A stretch of 64,000 nucleotides of DNA, taken from contig NC_052471.1 in NCBI RefSeq assembly GCF_009730915.1, forward strand, positions 30,104,185 through 30,168,184. Direction: 5' to 3'. Source of the stretch: Dioscorea cayenensis subsp. rotundata (taxonomy: Eukaryota; Streptophyta; Magnoliopsida; Dioscoreales; Dioscoreaceae). This document shows positions 1 through 11,616 of the stretch, piece after piece (the stretch's first letter is position 1; every line of letters starts with the position of its first letter). Position numbers and translations under genes: made by a program. The notes under the pieces are model-generated. The model was not told the DNA's origin, did no database searches, and worked only from the letters and a program-made list of their open reading frames with translations.

Positions 1-173
1 AAACAAACAAGGACAAATTTTACTTGTTGGGGATGAGGAGTAATGAAGCGTCTTAATTTCAGATAGATAACGAGGAGGTCAAAACGTAATGTATGCAGTA
101 TGCCAAACTTTTGTAGATTAGAAATAACGTGCAGATCCGTGGCCTGAGGAACCGGCCTTCCTCCAGTCCAAGA

Positions 174-180
174 CCACGTG
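174..180. promoter_or_regulatory. G-box/ABRE-like CCACGTG
   Basis: A CCACGTG palindromic core lies about 370 bp upstream of the root cap gene start codon. G-box/ABRE cores bind bZIP and bHLH factors and are common upstream of LEA-type genes. The motif is seen directly; its function is inferred from position only. Confidence 0.25.
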
Positions 181-399
181 ATGAACGCATACGCGCCATT
201 TACTTAAGCATGATAAAGCATTGTTTCACCGCTAATAAATCCACACTGCTGACAAGCTGAGCAAATATAATTAAGTGCATTGGGATTTGTGGAGCTGAGC
301 TGTATGCGTGCAGTGACAGTGATAGTGCTTGCTTCAAGGGAGGGATGAGAGAGCAGAGAAGACTCTTCCACTCCATTAATTCCACCATCATTCCTTTGC

Positions 400-412
400 A
401 TAAATAAATAAA
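400..412 (+). promoter_or_regulatory. Possible TATA region of the root cap gene
   Basis: An AT-rich CATAAATAAATAA stretch sits about 140 bp before the ATG, after which the sequence turns GC-richer. It is the best TATA-like candidate upstream of the gene. There is no independent support for a transcription start. Confidence 0.25.
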
Positions 413-549
413 CAGCAAGAGCAGCAGGCAGGCCGCAGGCAGGCAGGCATTGTGAACGATTTCGCCATAACAAAAAGCATTGGTGCCGTGCAAGCGCAAG
501 TGACTAAGGTAGGTAACAGGCGGTTGGGTTGTAGACTGGTGGTGACGAG

Positions 550-1766
550 ATGGCGGGTGGTGGTGCTATGGTGTTGGTGTTGGTGCTGGTGTTGGTAACG
601 GCAGGAGGTGCATGGGCGGCACCTGAGAAACAAGCCAAGAAAAAAGGTGGTAAGGGGGCACTGGACCCGGCGTCGACCCACTACGTGGTTCTAGACCCCA
701 ACGAGAAGACGGGGCAAGAAAGGTTCTTCTGCCTGGCCAGGGGGAAGTGCCGTTGGGACATCATTGAGTGCCCTCCAGAGTGCCCACAGCGCAAGCCCAA
801 GAAGGCCAGGCTTAACAAGGGCTGCTTCGCCGACTGCAGCAGCCGCTGTGAGACCACCTGCAAATGTACGTTACTGTTCTCATATTAATTGTCTTTTTTC
901 TTTTCTTTCTAATATTTATTATAATTAATTAAATTGATGATAATAATAATAACTAATATCGACGTGCATTGTCTTGGGGGTCAGATAGGAAGCCCAACTG
1001 CAACGGTTATGGGTCGGTGTGCTACGACCCCAGGTTCGTAGGGGGAGATGGGGTAATGTTCTACTTCCATGGTGTGAAAGGGGCTGACTTCGCCCTAGTA
1101 TCCGACGAGCGCCTCCAGATCAACGCCCACCTCATCGGCACAAGACCCGAGGGCAGGGCCCGGGACTTCACCTGGGTGCAGGCCCTCGCCATCATGTTCG
1201 AGTCTCACACCCTCGTCATTGCTGCCAAGAGGGTGGCAGTCTGGGACGACCACGTCGATGCCCTTGCTCTCCGCTGGGACGGCAGGGAGGTCCTGGTCCC
1301 CACCGACGGCGACGCCGAATGGAGGTCCGTGGATGAAGCAACAGCAGAAGACATAATTAGCAGCAACAAGGAGAGAGAGGTGGTGGTGGAGCGGACGGAT
1401 GATGCCAACGCCGTCAGGATCATGGTGTCCGGTCTTGTGGAGATGGATGTGAAGGTGACACCCATTGGGGATGAGGAGAACCGAAGTCATGGGTACAGGC
1501 TGCCGGCTGGGGATGCCTTCGCTCACCTAGAGACCCAGTTTAGGTTCACTAAACTGACGGAGGAGGTCGAGGGAATACTGGGCCAGACCTATAGGCCCGA
1601 CTACGTCAGCCCGGTCAAGAAGGGCGTAGCCATGCCCATGATGGGTGGCGAGGACCGCTTCCGTCTTCCCTCTTTGCTCTCCACCCGCTGCCCCGCCTGC
1701 TGCTTCCGTTACGTTGGACACCGAATCCTGGATGAGTCCGCAACCGTGGACGTGGCCCAGTACTAG
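550..1766 (+). CDS. Root cap / LEA-related secreted protein (two exons)
   Basis: Exons 550-865 and 985-1766 encode about 365 aa. The donor is AAT|GTACGT and the acceptor TCAG|ATAGG; the split Tyr codon joins TGCAAA to AGGAAG in frame. Residues 1-23 are a signal peptide with a Val/Leu core ending AWA. A Lys-rich stretch and a Cys-rich region follow (about residues 55-115, with CxxEC-, CxxxC- and CxxC-like spacing). The C-terminal two thirds match the plant Root_cap family (Pfam PF06830): VCYDPRFVGGDG, INAHLIGTRP, DFTWVQALA, and near the end the GQTYRPDYVSP and PMMGGEDR blocks. This family is a plant extracellular or cell-wall group of unknown biochemistry, expressed in root caps and related to LEA annotations. 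The ATG at 550 is chosen because it gives the complete signal peptide. No frame damage is seen. Confidence 0.9.
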
Positions 1767-1975
1767 ATACTAGATAGTAGATACCCCCTGCTATTTACTA
1801 TTGTTCCTCAATTAATCGCATCACTGTCTCCGCTCAAAAGCAACCAACCCAAAGACACTACTATTAAGTATTAACATCACAAGCTGAGCTGAAAGTACTA
1901 CATCATTTGGTTCATCCGTATTCCCCAAAACATCCTTATTTTTATTTTTATTTATTTTTAAATTTTTAAATTCAA

Positions 1976-1981
1976 AATAAA
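1976..1981 (+). terminator. Possible poly(A) signal AATAAA
   Basis: A canonical AATAAA lies about 210 bp after the stop codon of the root cap gene, in T/A-rich DNA typical of plant 3' ends. This is inferred from motif and position. Confidence 0.3.
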
Positions 1982-3272
1982 AGCAAAATGACCAATTTAT
2001 CCTTTCTTACTCAACCCCATGAGGGACGCGAGCTCTCAACTAGCGGCCGGCAATGGCTGAACCCTCTTCCCAGACCTCCTGGCACGGGTTCTCCACGCTC
2101 ACCCGGCGCATGCAAGAGCTAACCCTCACCCGCAGAGATGGGGCTCTTAGTCCTCCCCAGACTCGGGTGAGCCCCATGAGTCTTGTGTCAGGATATTTTA
2201 GGTATTTTATTAGATACTTAATACAGTAAGAATTGGTTAAGAATCTTTTTTTTAAAAAATCAATCTCGAAAAATTTGAGAGGCTGAAAGATCCATATGAG
2301 AATAGGCAAGGACCTTATAGCAATTTTGCCTATTAATAATCCTCATACTAAGTATCTCTCCATCCTATTCTCTCTCCATCCGGTTTCTAATTTCCTGTAT
2401 AACTCAGCAAGCAAAACACCAGGCTTTCCACACTTTGCGCTCTGAGATGGCTTCAATAAGATGTGCGCTGCAACACTTGGATCCCTAAAAATGATACGCT
2501 ATGCCCAGCTCCACATTCCTTCTTGGACAGGGAAATCCTTATCTGCACACCAGATGCAAGGCACCAAAATATATCCGCACCACTCATAATATATGCGGCT
2601 CATATTCATGGTTTGCGATCCATTACACCCAATTGGCAGCGCCTTGACAACTGATTAAAACAAATCAGAGTCCTCCATAAAACAATATTTTGGTATATAA
2701 ATTTCGTCAAAACTTTCATCCTTCCAGATGATGCAGAATTGACCCATTGGGAACCTGTGCCAGCCTGGTTGATTCCCAGCCATAACAACTCTGGATGATG
2801 AATTTGCATTCAATGTGTTTCTTGCCAAAGAAAATATAAAAGAAAGAGATATAGTTCAAACAGATAACAGAGAAGCCCATTCAAGCCCCACATCCAGATA
2901 GTTCTATTTGGATATTCCAAGATTCATTGAGTTTGTTTGATGGCCATAAGCGTCAGCCACAGATTAATCATTTCCTGATATTGGTATTGCTCTACTTCAT
3001 GATGATCACAATCCCAATTAGGTACTCTGCACAAAATAAGCAGATGCACCTTTGATTTTTATGGGATCAGTTCAAATATACTCAAATTAATGCTGGTAGT
3101 AAATCATGCTGCAAATAATGTGGAGAAATACGTTGAAATATGAATAGATTCTTCCGGATGGAGTAGGGACTTTTACATGTGAGATATCAAGAAGAAACAT
3201 GCTAGTAACTCCTGGTATATTACCATATCTTTTAGTATGTGAATCTTTTGAAGTCTGAGAATTCACGAGCTC
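1982..3272. other. Intergenic region, with a possible decayed coding relic at about 2.4-2.8 kb
   Basis: Most of this is unstructured AT-rich DNA. A GC-rich patch near 2030-2190 is unlike its surroundings and I cannot place it. On the minus strand, about 2430-2810 reads as coding-like peptide in two frames, interrupted by stops, with no motif I recognise. It could be a pseudogene exon or chance. Confidence 0.3.
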
Positions 3273-3720
3273 TCATTCTGCTTTTGCCTTCAACGCATCT
3301 TCACCTCTCAATTTCTCAGGGATAAAATCTGAGCAAATGAGAAAAGCAGTGCTTCAGTTATAACATATATATCACATAACAGTGGATCCTCCTTAACAAC
3401 TTGTATCTTCAACTAAAAATTACCTGAAAGGAACTCATACTTTTTCTCCTTGTATACAGTTGACGCTGAAACAAGAAATACAGAAATCATCAATTTTTGT
3501 TGGTTATCCAAAATCCCTAGATAGAATTGAAATTTTATAAATCAGAAAGAAGGAACTGAGTTGAGGCTTGTGATATGCACGTCCATTTTGAGTGCTATGG
3601 TAACAACAAGCAAAAGCAGGCCTATTCAATACCCCAGAGAGAGCTTCCCAAAATCTTTACTACAGATATATCCCTGAGCTAAAGAAGATTGCAGACAGAT
3701 ATATCCCTGAGCTAAAGAAG

Positions 3721-3763
<43 letters not shown>

Positions 3764-5947
3764 CTTTTAGTTGATTTCAAATATTGTAGAGGGCTAAAAT
3801 ATTCTCTAAGACCATTAGTTCCAAATTGATTCCAAAAATGGCCTATTAATTTAAAAAATTGGCATTATTTTCCTAATGTTGTTTCTTTTTCACTTGGCTT
3901 CTCTTCCTTCTCCTTTTGATAGAAAGCCTTCTTTTTAATTTTTACCCATTCTTTATAGATTGAAGCCCCAGAACTCATTACCTTCTCCATGCACTTCTCC
4001 CCCTCCTTCTCCCATAATAAAAGGCTCTTCTGATTTTAAATTTGGTATAGGGGTAAATATGGACATGTCATGACTTCAGCAAGGCATATGCCAGAAAAAA
4101 ACCCCCTAATAATCAATGCATGAAAAATTGAAATTATAAATATACATAACAGATGAATTGCTGGCAGGAAACAGCCGTGTCTCTCATCCTTTCTCTACAT
4201 CCCAAGTGTTAGTAGTTCTAGGTTCTTCTTAAGAGTTATCCATATTATATTACTCATAACTTGTTATCATCACCTTCAGTCATAGGCAAATTAAGTTGAC
4301 ATCTGGTTAGTGAAACTGCTTCAGAGAACGTTGCCTATTTGTCTCTCGAGCAAACCATTGTATATCTCTGATCATATCAGAAAGCTGTACATGATTAACA
4401 AGAAAGCAAGGAAACAATGGTAGAGAGATAAATAATGTTGCTATACATGCAGATGAATATGGATGTTGCTATCAGGAACTATCTTCTTCTATGATGCGGA
4501 TTTTCTTTCTTCCTTCTTTGCTTATTTTTTGCAGTTTCTAAGTTGCTCATTAAAGGGTGCAACCCAAGGTCATAAAGTGAATTTGCAGCTGGAAGATCTC
4601 CAAAGCAGTTACACAACTAATCTAATGCTTTGAACTGCTTTGAGTTTCCCTAATATAAATTCTTTCAACTACATTTTTTGGCTTAAAATAGTTGAGGCAG
4701 CATTGACATTCATGTCACAAGGTGTCACAACATATCAGGAGTTAGTGAAACCAAGGTAACTAAAATCGTATTTCACTGTTTCGTTTTCATCATCACAAAG
4801 CCTCCAAGATGTTATTATGTCAATCCTATTTATTCAATGTTTGTCTAATGATCAGATAGCTGTAAGACAAACAGTTTCCACATTTTGAAACAAATTAGTT
4901 CCACTCATACTCATGCTGAATAAGCATGTAGAACACAGGAGGAAGCAAAACAAAGGTAAAAACTATTGGAAGTGGCAGATTACTCTGATCATGTGGTTAA
5001 TGCCAATTATAGCACATGCTTAGCAACATACACATAAGTAAATAAATCGATAAAGAAGAGGGCCAACTTATGATCCCCCATCTAATGTGCAAAATTTAAC
5101 CCACAGAATAAATAAAATATATACTAGAAGTTATGTAGAAGAACATGAAGACTTTTGTTATAACAAAGAAATAGCAAGTAAAGAAACAAGAAAGCTTCTA
5201 GAGATTAAAGGGATATCATTTCAGAGCACATTCACAGACAAATGGACAGGCCAAGGTTTCAGCAGATTGAACCAATTATCTACTAATCACATTTATGTGT
5301 TGGAGAAAATGAGGGTGAAGTGTTGAAATTAGTTCTCAGCATGTCCCCCTAACAAGAAAAACTTACAGAGATTTTTGTAGGCAACCGACTTTTTATGCTT
5401 GGCATTAGCATAAACATCCTCTGTGAATTTTTCAAGAAACATCTCCTGCAATAAATGAAGACGAGATTTTATTATTATGATTGGAAAATTCAATTCAAAT
5501 AAAATGATATACGATATGAGCATGTGGTGCAGGATTTCAAATGCTATTGAGAGGGCATGAGGAGGGACATCAAAACCCTAGCTAAGAGAGAAAGCTTACA
5601 GCAGCCTTGTTGATGAGGAATACGGCATCCTGAGTGGTGCGCGTGTCGATGGCGGAGCCCTGGCAGCCCTCGCTCCGGACGAGGCGCCATACCCGGCTCA
5701 TTGGAAACGAGCATGTAGCGACGGCTCCCCAGGAGGTTGAGGAGGTTGAGGAAGAGGAGGAAGAGAAAGAGGCGCCCTTCCTCTTCTTCTCCTTCTCCTT
5801 GTTGTTCGCTTTGGGTCTCTTTTGGCTCTTCTTCTTCTCCTCCGTGTTCATGGTGGCTCTCTTCTCTTTACCTCGAGCCGAGCTCACATCATCCGACTCA
5901 GACATATGCTTCTTCTTTGTTATCGTCTTCTTGATGCTACTCTTCAT
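3273..5947 (-). CDS. NF-YC10 / DPB3-1-like histone-fold protein
   Basis: Four coding exons on the minus strand: 5947-5600, 5445-5367, 3465-3424 and 3328-3273 (525 bp, 174 aa). All introns are GT-AG and the phases join. Residues 1-75 are Lys/Ser-rich and basic, probably a nuclear localisation region. Residues from about 78 form a histone fold of the NF-YC/POLE4 type: the FPMSRVWRLVRSEG block, then TQDAVFLINKAAEMFLEKF, VAYKNLS, and YEFLSDFIPEKL near the C-terminus. Order and wording match Arabidopsis DNA polymerase II subunit B3-1 (NF-YC10, AT1G07980). That nuclear protein pairs with an NF-YB-type partner and was reported as a DREB2A co-regulator. The start ATG at 5947 opens the basic tail; an upstream start is not excluded. 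The intron between exons 2 and 3 is about 1.9 kb and holds AT-rich DNA and a GA microsatellite. Confidence 0.87.
3661..3727. repeat. Tandem pair of about 34 bp
   Basis: The segment ACAGATATATCCCTGAGC... to GATTGCAG occurs twice in direct succession inside the NF-YC10-like intron, immediately before a GA microsatellite. Confidence 0.8.
3727..3760. repeat. (GA)n microsatellite
   Basis: An uninterrupted GA dinucleotide run of about 17 units, within an intron of the NF-YC10-like gene. Confidence 0.9.
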
Positions 5948-5999
5948 GATGCTCCTGTTCGCTTCTCTTCCGCAACAAGCACCAGGAACCAGACCCTAA

Positions 6000-6460
6000 A
6001 ATGAACAGCAAATACTCGTCTCCTCTCCTCTCCTGGAATTTTACTTTCCCTTGGTGTGTACCCCACCACTGATTAATAAGGGGCCATTCCCCTCGATCTC
6101 GATGGGATGCAAATACAAATAGCTAAACGGAAGGAACAAAAGTCGGATGGAGGAGAAATGAGCATGATCAGAAGGGTAATAATAGAGAAAAGGCAGCAAA
6201 ATAATTGTTATATTTTTTAATTCTTAACAAAAGGAAATGAAAATATAGAATAGATATTATTTTGTCTTTTTCTTTTTATGATAAAAATGAAAAATGTCAT
6301 AAAAATTAAAAATGAACATTATATATCTTATAAAATAGTGAAAATAATTTTTCACTTAAAATAATAATTTAAAAGTCAAAATTCGTTATGTGTTATATAC
6401 ATATATATATATATATATACACTTAAAATAATAATTTAAAAGTCAAAATTCGTTATGTGT

Positions 6461-6519
<59 letters not shown>

Positions 6520-7250
6520 ATAAAGTCCTTAGAAAATAACACCAATCGTGACTAATTGCATACCCAATTTCAAAATAAAAAAGCTTTTTTGTGAAAGATT
6601 CTTCTTGTTTTTTTACAAATCATTTTTATTTGCTTCTAAAATCCTCCCGACAAAATATCAATTAAAAATTTTTGAAAGAAAACTATCATTTGACTTCTTA
6701 TGATTATTCATCCATGAAAACGGTTGATATATATTTCTTTAACAATTTATAAGTTCATTTTTAATCATAAAAATATATAAATAAATGAAAATTTCCCCTA
6801 AGGGTATGCAAGCAAAAACAATCAGGATTTACCCACTTTTCTAGGATATGTAAACAAATATATATATATATATATATATATAATTTTTATAACTACAAAA
6901 AAAAAACTAAAATTAATATAGCCCCACGGGCCTCATTCACAGGCCCCTTGGCATAACAGGGCCTGTTATGTTGTGCCAACAGGACCTGGACACCGCACTA
7001 ACGGGGCCGGTGTCAGTGCGTCCCAGAAAACAGTTCTACACCAACGCAAGTTCAGCACGGTGATTGAAGCCGTTCCCAATACAAGTGTCAAGTGTGTTTG
7101 GTTATTGACTTATTTCCCATTATAAATTCCCTCTGAAAGAAAAATTTCAGTGAATGATAAAACTACATGTCAAAAGAATCACGGTACACTGGCTGATATG
7201 GATCTCTACCAAAGAAGCAAGCAGTTCAGAGCAGAAGAGATGGGTGCAAT
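6000..7250. other. Intergenic AT-rich spacer with TA microsatellites
   Basis: This lies between the NF-YC10-like 5' end and the TGD3 3' end. It holds a tandem duplication of about 67 bp (6354-6485) flanking TA runs, another TA run near 6858-6881, and a GC-rich patch with nested inverted repeats at 6917-7035. I see no gene. Confidence 0.5.
6354..6510. repeat. 67-bp tandem duplication with (TA)n expansion
   Basis: ACTTAAAATAATAATTTAAA through GTTATATACATATATA occurs at 6354-6420 and again from 6421. The second copy carries a longer TA run, so the copies differ mainly in microsatellite length. Confidence 0.85.
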
Positions 7251-10200
7251 TCAGTATCTGATAGGCCCATCCAAACTACCAGAAGCAAACTGCAGATTGA
7301 AGATATGAAGGCTCATATTTAATGTATCTATTGCATTGGCAGAAGTAACACAACGGAAAGAAAATCAAGTACTCACCTGCCTAACAATAGGATTTTCTGA
7401 AGTAGTAAATTCATGAGTCATCCCTTCCCATACGACCTTCCCCTCGTGCAGAAACAACAATCTTCAAAATGAAGTTCCAAGTCAGGACAGAATCATCAAA
7501 ACCATGGCAAGAGAAATTTTTAGTCAGAATTACCTGTCCACAGCTCTTTTAATAGTGCTATGTTGATGGGTGACAACCACATAGGAAGCAATCTTGCCTG
7601 GTTTTCCAAGAGCATCCTCTCCCTTCAAATGTACAGAGCGGATGAGGTCTTCAACAACAGTGGATGCAATGGGATCCAGACCTGCTGTAGGTTCATCATA
7701 AAGGAGAACCTACACCGCAAAAAAAAAAAAAGGAACCGTTCAAGTTTTTACTGATGGCAGACTTCAGTAAACACTTGCAGTCTGTATTATCAATGAGTCA
7801 ACAAATGAGAGAAATCAACTATCGAATTGTCAGAAATCTGAAGTTTAAATTCCTCAAATTCAAGGCTGTTAAAACTTTGGCAGTAATCAGTACACTGTGC
7901 CTGTAAAATTCTAGCTCATAGAAATACCTCTGGTTCAATTACTTCCTTTGTATTATCAAAAATGATAGAACGTGCCAGTGCCACCCGTTTTTTCATGCCA
8001 CCAGACAACTCAGATGGCATACGGCCCTCAACTCCCTGCAAAAGTTACATATATTCTTCTTTAAAGAATGCACAACAAATATAATGTTGCAATCGAGGCC
8101 ATAGAAAGCAGATTTTTTTTTTTTTTTCAAAAGATAATAATAATAATAATAAAAATAAAAGAAGAAGAAGAAGAAACAGAAACAAAACAGCACATTGTAA
8201 CCTAGCAAACTATCTTAGAATTCAACCAAACAGAATTACTCTAATAATCAACTATCACTGCATCTTGATCAGAAGCCTCCTTCCAACTGTCAGCCTGATT
8301 AAGACATACTGCCTGAACTTCAGATCTCATATAATGTGGCAACTGATAATGTGAGTGGGTCACTGGAAGAACAATGGGGCTTCCAGAGTTTTTTTTTTAA
8401 AAAAAGCACATCTAGCACTTCAATTACACATGGCTCAGGAATCCAAGTAGAAGATCTTCCAGGATATCCACAGGAGAAAGAAATACAATTGTGTATGGGA
8501 AAAAGACAAATTAGTTTTGCAAAATTAGTACTTACTGTTCACAAAGTGCTCAAAATGCTTTTCAATGCTACTCTTAATTGTTTATCCATTTTTTTTTAAT
8601 CCAGGAAAATATCACAGATAAGGAAACAGAGCATGCTTATCATCTTGGTCTGCAGGTATTTGGAGTGCAAATTCATTAACTTCTAACAAAATTTGCCAAT
8701 GAAGCGCTCAAAATAGTCTCAGATACTACTTTCAACTTTGATCTTTATCAAGACTAACATCATGAATATGAAAAAAAAAACATGTTTATCATCTATACTT
8801 ACAAGCCACTGAAGTGCAATTGATATCAATCTGCAAAACGTCATGGTAGCAAAATGAAATATTACCTGTGAGGATCAGATTTCATGAGAAAACCTACTTA
8901 AGAAAAGTTCTCTAGAAGCCCAGTTTTGCATTCTTCATGTTTTGCCTCTTTTTTTCTTTCTAATAGGCAATAACCAAAGAAGTTAGTAGTAGGAATGGTT
9001 CATGGACTTTAAGAATTGACTTTATGACTTCTGGTTATGGTGATTCTATTTAATACTAAATCCTGGCAATTTGAAACTGTTAATACTACATGCTGGACAT
9101 TGTATTTTCTTGCATATACTAGTGGACTGGGTTGCAGAATGACCAAGAATGTCCTGCAGTTCCAGATCGCCGTGAGCATACAACAAAGGAGTGTCAAGTG
9201 TCACCCATAAAACCCATATAAAGATTCCACAATGTGGTTTCCTTTCCCACAAACAGAAATAAATAATCCATAGGAGGCAAGCTAGGGCATCAAATCCATT
9301 GTGCAATGCATAAAAGGACGAACTCATAGCTACCGATATTTCATTGTAACCAACTACCTTTGCTCCAGCTTCTGCAGAATTTGCAGTAGCATAGCCACTT
9401 GACATTTCATAAGAATCTCAGGGCAAGGTAATCCAAAAATTGAAACATGCACAAAGAACTTTCAGCCACATAGCAACTTGACATTTCATATTTAAACAAT
9501 TCTAGATTGTCCAACTCTTTGAACTCCAAACAAAGGGGTTCTGCACTCCACTTTAAATACTATCTGCAGTATTTCTAGTTGCGGTCTCAGTAGAATAACA
9601 ATTCGCCATCAAGCAAACTATGTCAGTTGCTAAGAACTGATGTAATTTCCCTCAATATTTGATATTAAAAACCAATGCATCCTAAAGTTTGACCTCACAG
9701 CCTGGTAAACTAATTTAAGAGTAGGAGAGTCATGCAAATAGCTATATTGACGATCATCTATTTTACATTGTATGCTTTCTATATAACTCAATAAGAAGTG
9801 TTCTGTGGCCAACACGCCATATTGTATATCATAGGGAACACGATTAATTCAATATAATATCAACAAGCCATTGCCTTTACGAAGGGCTTTACATGGCTGA
9901 CAACAGTTAAGGTTGACAGTCCTGAGGGACTAACATTCTCCTTATATTTCCATCTTTTGTATGCATATTTGCATGTACTGTAGACAGTCTTTCGCCAAGA
10001 AAATGAAAGGGAGGAATTTTAAATACCTCCAATTTACAGTAACAATATACAGATAGCAAATGGATGGTTTTAGTGTGATACCTTTAAACCAACAGCAGCC
10101 AAATTTTCAGTCACAAGTTCTGCTATTTTATCCTCTGGCATCCTAGAATTTTCATACCTGGCAGAGCACAAAAAACAATTGTCAAATATGAACCTGGAGA

Positions 10201-11616
10201 TTGATGAAGTATCAAAATTTACTCAAATAATGTTCCTCACTCTTACAATAGAAAACCGACATTTTCACGAACTGTAAGAGAATCAAATAGTGCTGCACTT
10301 TGGAATACCTACATGAGTAAATTCAGAAAGATAGTTGGTTAAAGCAAGCAACAGACGATTATAAAAATAGGGCAGTCTACTTTTACGCCTCAAAATTACA
10401 AAAAACCAACGACTAGAGAACATCCTGAAAGCGCTGACAAGCTTTTACTTTTAATTGTTAAAACTTATTGGGTAAAATATACAATTATAACAAACTTCAG
10501 CTACATTTGTTAGCAAGGACACTTAATAACACAGATAATCCAAATAGCCAATGGAAGTCTATACAGGACAACAAGCTAAACAAGTTCAGATTTATTATCA
10601 GAAATTCAATACTCAAAGAATAAGGCATTTGACAAGAAAATATGTTTTGGGTATCATACCAAGCCAATCCGAAGCCCGGATATTTCCTCATCACTGACCA
10701 GACCATGCCTTCTTTTACCGCAAATAAGAACCTCACCCTGCTCAACATGATATAAAGTAAAGACTGGAACAACAATAACTTATGCTGCATCTAAATAAGC
10801 AGTTAAGGCTAGCTAATGGTGTACCTATATAAAAGTTTAATCATGGCTTTACAATGAACAATGCCAAATAAATTACCTTATCTGGTGCCAGAAGACCTGC
10901 AATTATCTTTAAGAATAGTAGATTTTCCCGTGCCAGAAGGTCCAATTATCCCAACAGCTTCCCCATGCCTAATCTGAAAGTTGACAAAAGGCCAATATAA
11001 TGCAATACCTTTTCATAGACAACTCTCAAAGATTTTTTGTGAAGTCACCATGCAATATCCAGCAAAATCAAATAATGACATATGGCCACACAATGAAAGA
11101 AATGAAACAAATTTAATAGTTATCCCATTAAAGATGAAATAGAGACCACAGAAACAAGATAAGGCACAAGAATATTGTCAGTCACCACCTTGAAGTTCAC
11201 ACCTCTCAGAATTGTTTTCTCCCCAAAGGATTTGTGCACATCCCTGCACTCAATAAGGATGTCAGATTCATCCTTTGCCTCCCCAGCAGAATTTCCAAAG
11301 TTGCCAGGCATGGATTGATCCTGGTAAGAAATGTCAGAATTGCATGGTCACAGACTCACAAGGGGATAAAAAATTACAGAACCAAACAATAAAAGATGAA
11401 AGCTAAAGAGGGGGGCAGGGATTTTACATTAATATTAGAGTCTAGAGCGGAGAGACCATTGGCCCAATTTTGAGGAGTCATAGAACAGGTACATGATTGA
11501 ATCTTGTTTGTACTGCGGAGGAAAGGGACAGAGATCCGAGAACGCAGTGGCAATGGAGAAGAAAGGGGCCTACCGACATCAGATGGAGGTGGCACAGTGG
11601 ACACAGGTAAAATCAT
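7251..11616 (-). CDS. TGD3: TGD3: ATPase of the plastid lipid importer (frameshifted as assembled)
   Basis: Ten coding exons: 11616-11428, 11320-11189, 10973-10877, 10737-10660, 10308-10247, 10157-10082, 8035-7928, 7709-7534, 7461-7377, 7289-7251 (about 346 aa once the frameshift is ignored). Residues 1-63 are a Ser/Pro/Arg-rich plastid transit peptide. Then comes an ABC ATPase: Walker A GPSGTGKST (118-126), Q-loop VFQSAALFDS, signature LSGGMKKR, Walker B LLYDEPTAGLDP, H-loop VVTHQH, and C-terminus GSLDGPIRY. This matches TRIGALACTOSYLDIACYLGLYCEROL3. TGD3 energises the TGD1/TGD2 inner-envelope complex that brings ER-derived lipid into chloroplasts. Exon 3 is 97 bp instead of the in-frame 96: one extra base in the A run after the Walker A helix (plus 10908-10910) shifts the frame and gives a stop at the exon end. 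All other joins are in phase, so I suspect a consensus error or a recent mutation. Confidence 0.9.
8120..10081. other. Long TGD3 intron, no gene seen
   Basis: The roughly 2-kb intron between TGD3 exons 6 and 7 (minus order) has a poly-T/GAA low-complexity patch near 8115-8175. A 119-codon open frame near 9046-9405 on the minus strand has no recognisable domain. I treat it as chance. Confidence 0.45.

Larger units (their letters stand above)
1..549. other. Upstream region of the root cap gene
   Basis: I see no coding region here. It holds the G-box and TATA-like candidates listed separately and probably the 5' leader. Short open frames on the minus strand have no recognisable motif. Confidence 0.4.

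Noticed and set aside
1095..1526. 143-codon minus-strand frame opposite root cap exon 2
   Set aside because: It is a shadow of the well-supported plus-strand exon and has no motif of its own.
5634..5999. 121-codon plus-strand frame over the NF-YC10-like first exon
   Set aside because: Low-complexity Glu/Phe-rich antisense of the Lys/Ser-rich N-terminus; the minus strand carries the histone-fold gene with matching splice phases.
9046..9405. 119-codon minus-strand frame inside the TGD3 intron
   Set aside because: No recognisable domain, no splice context, and the flanking TGD3 exons join without it.
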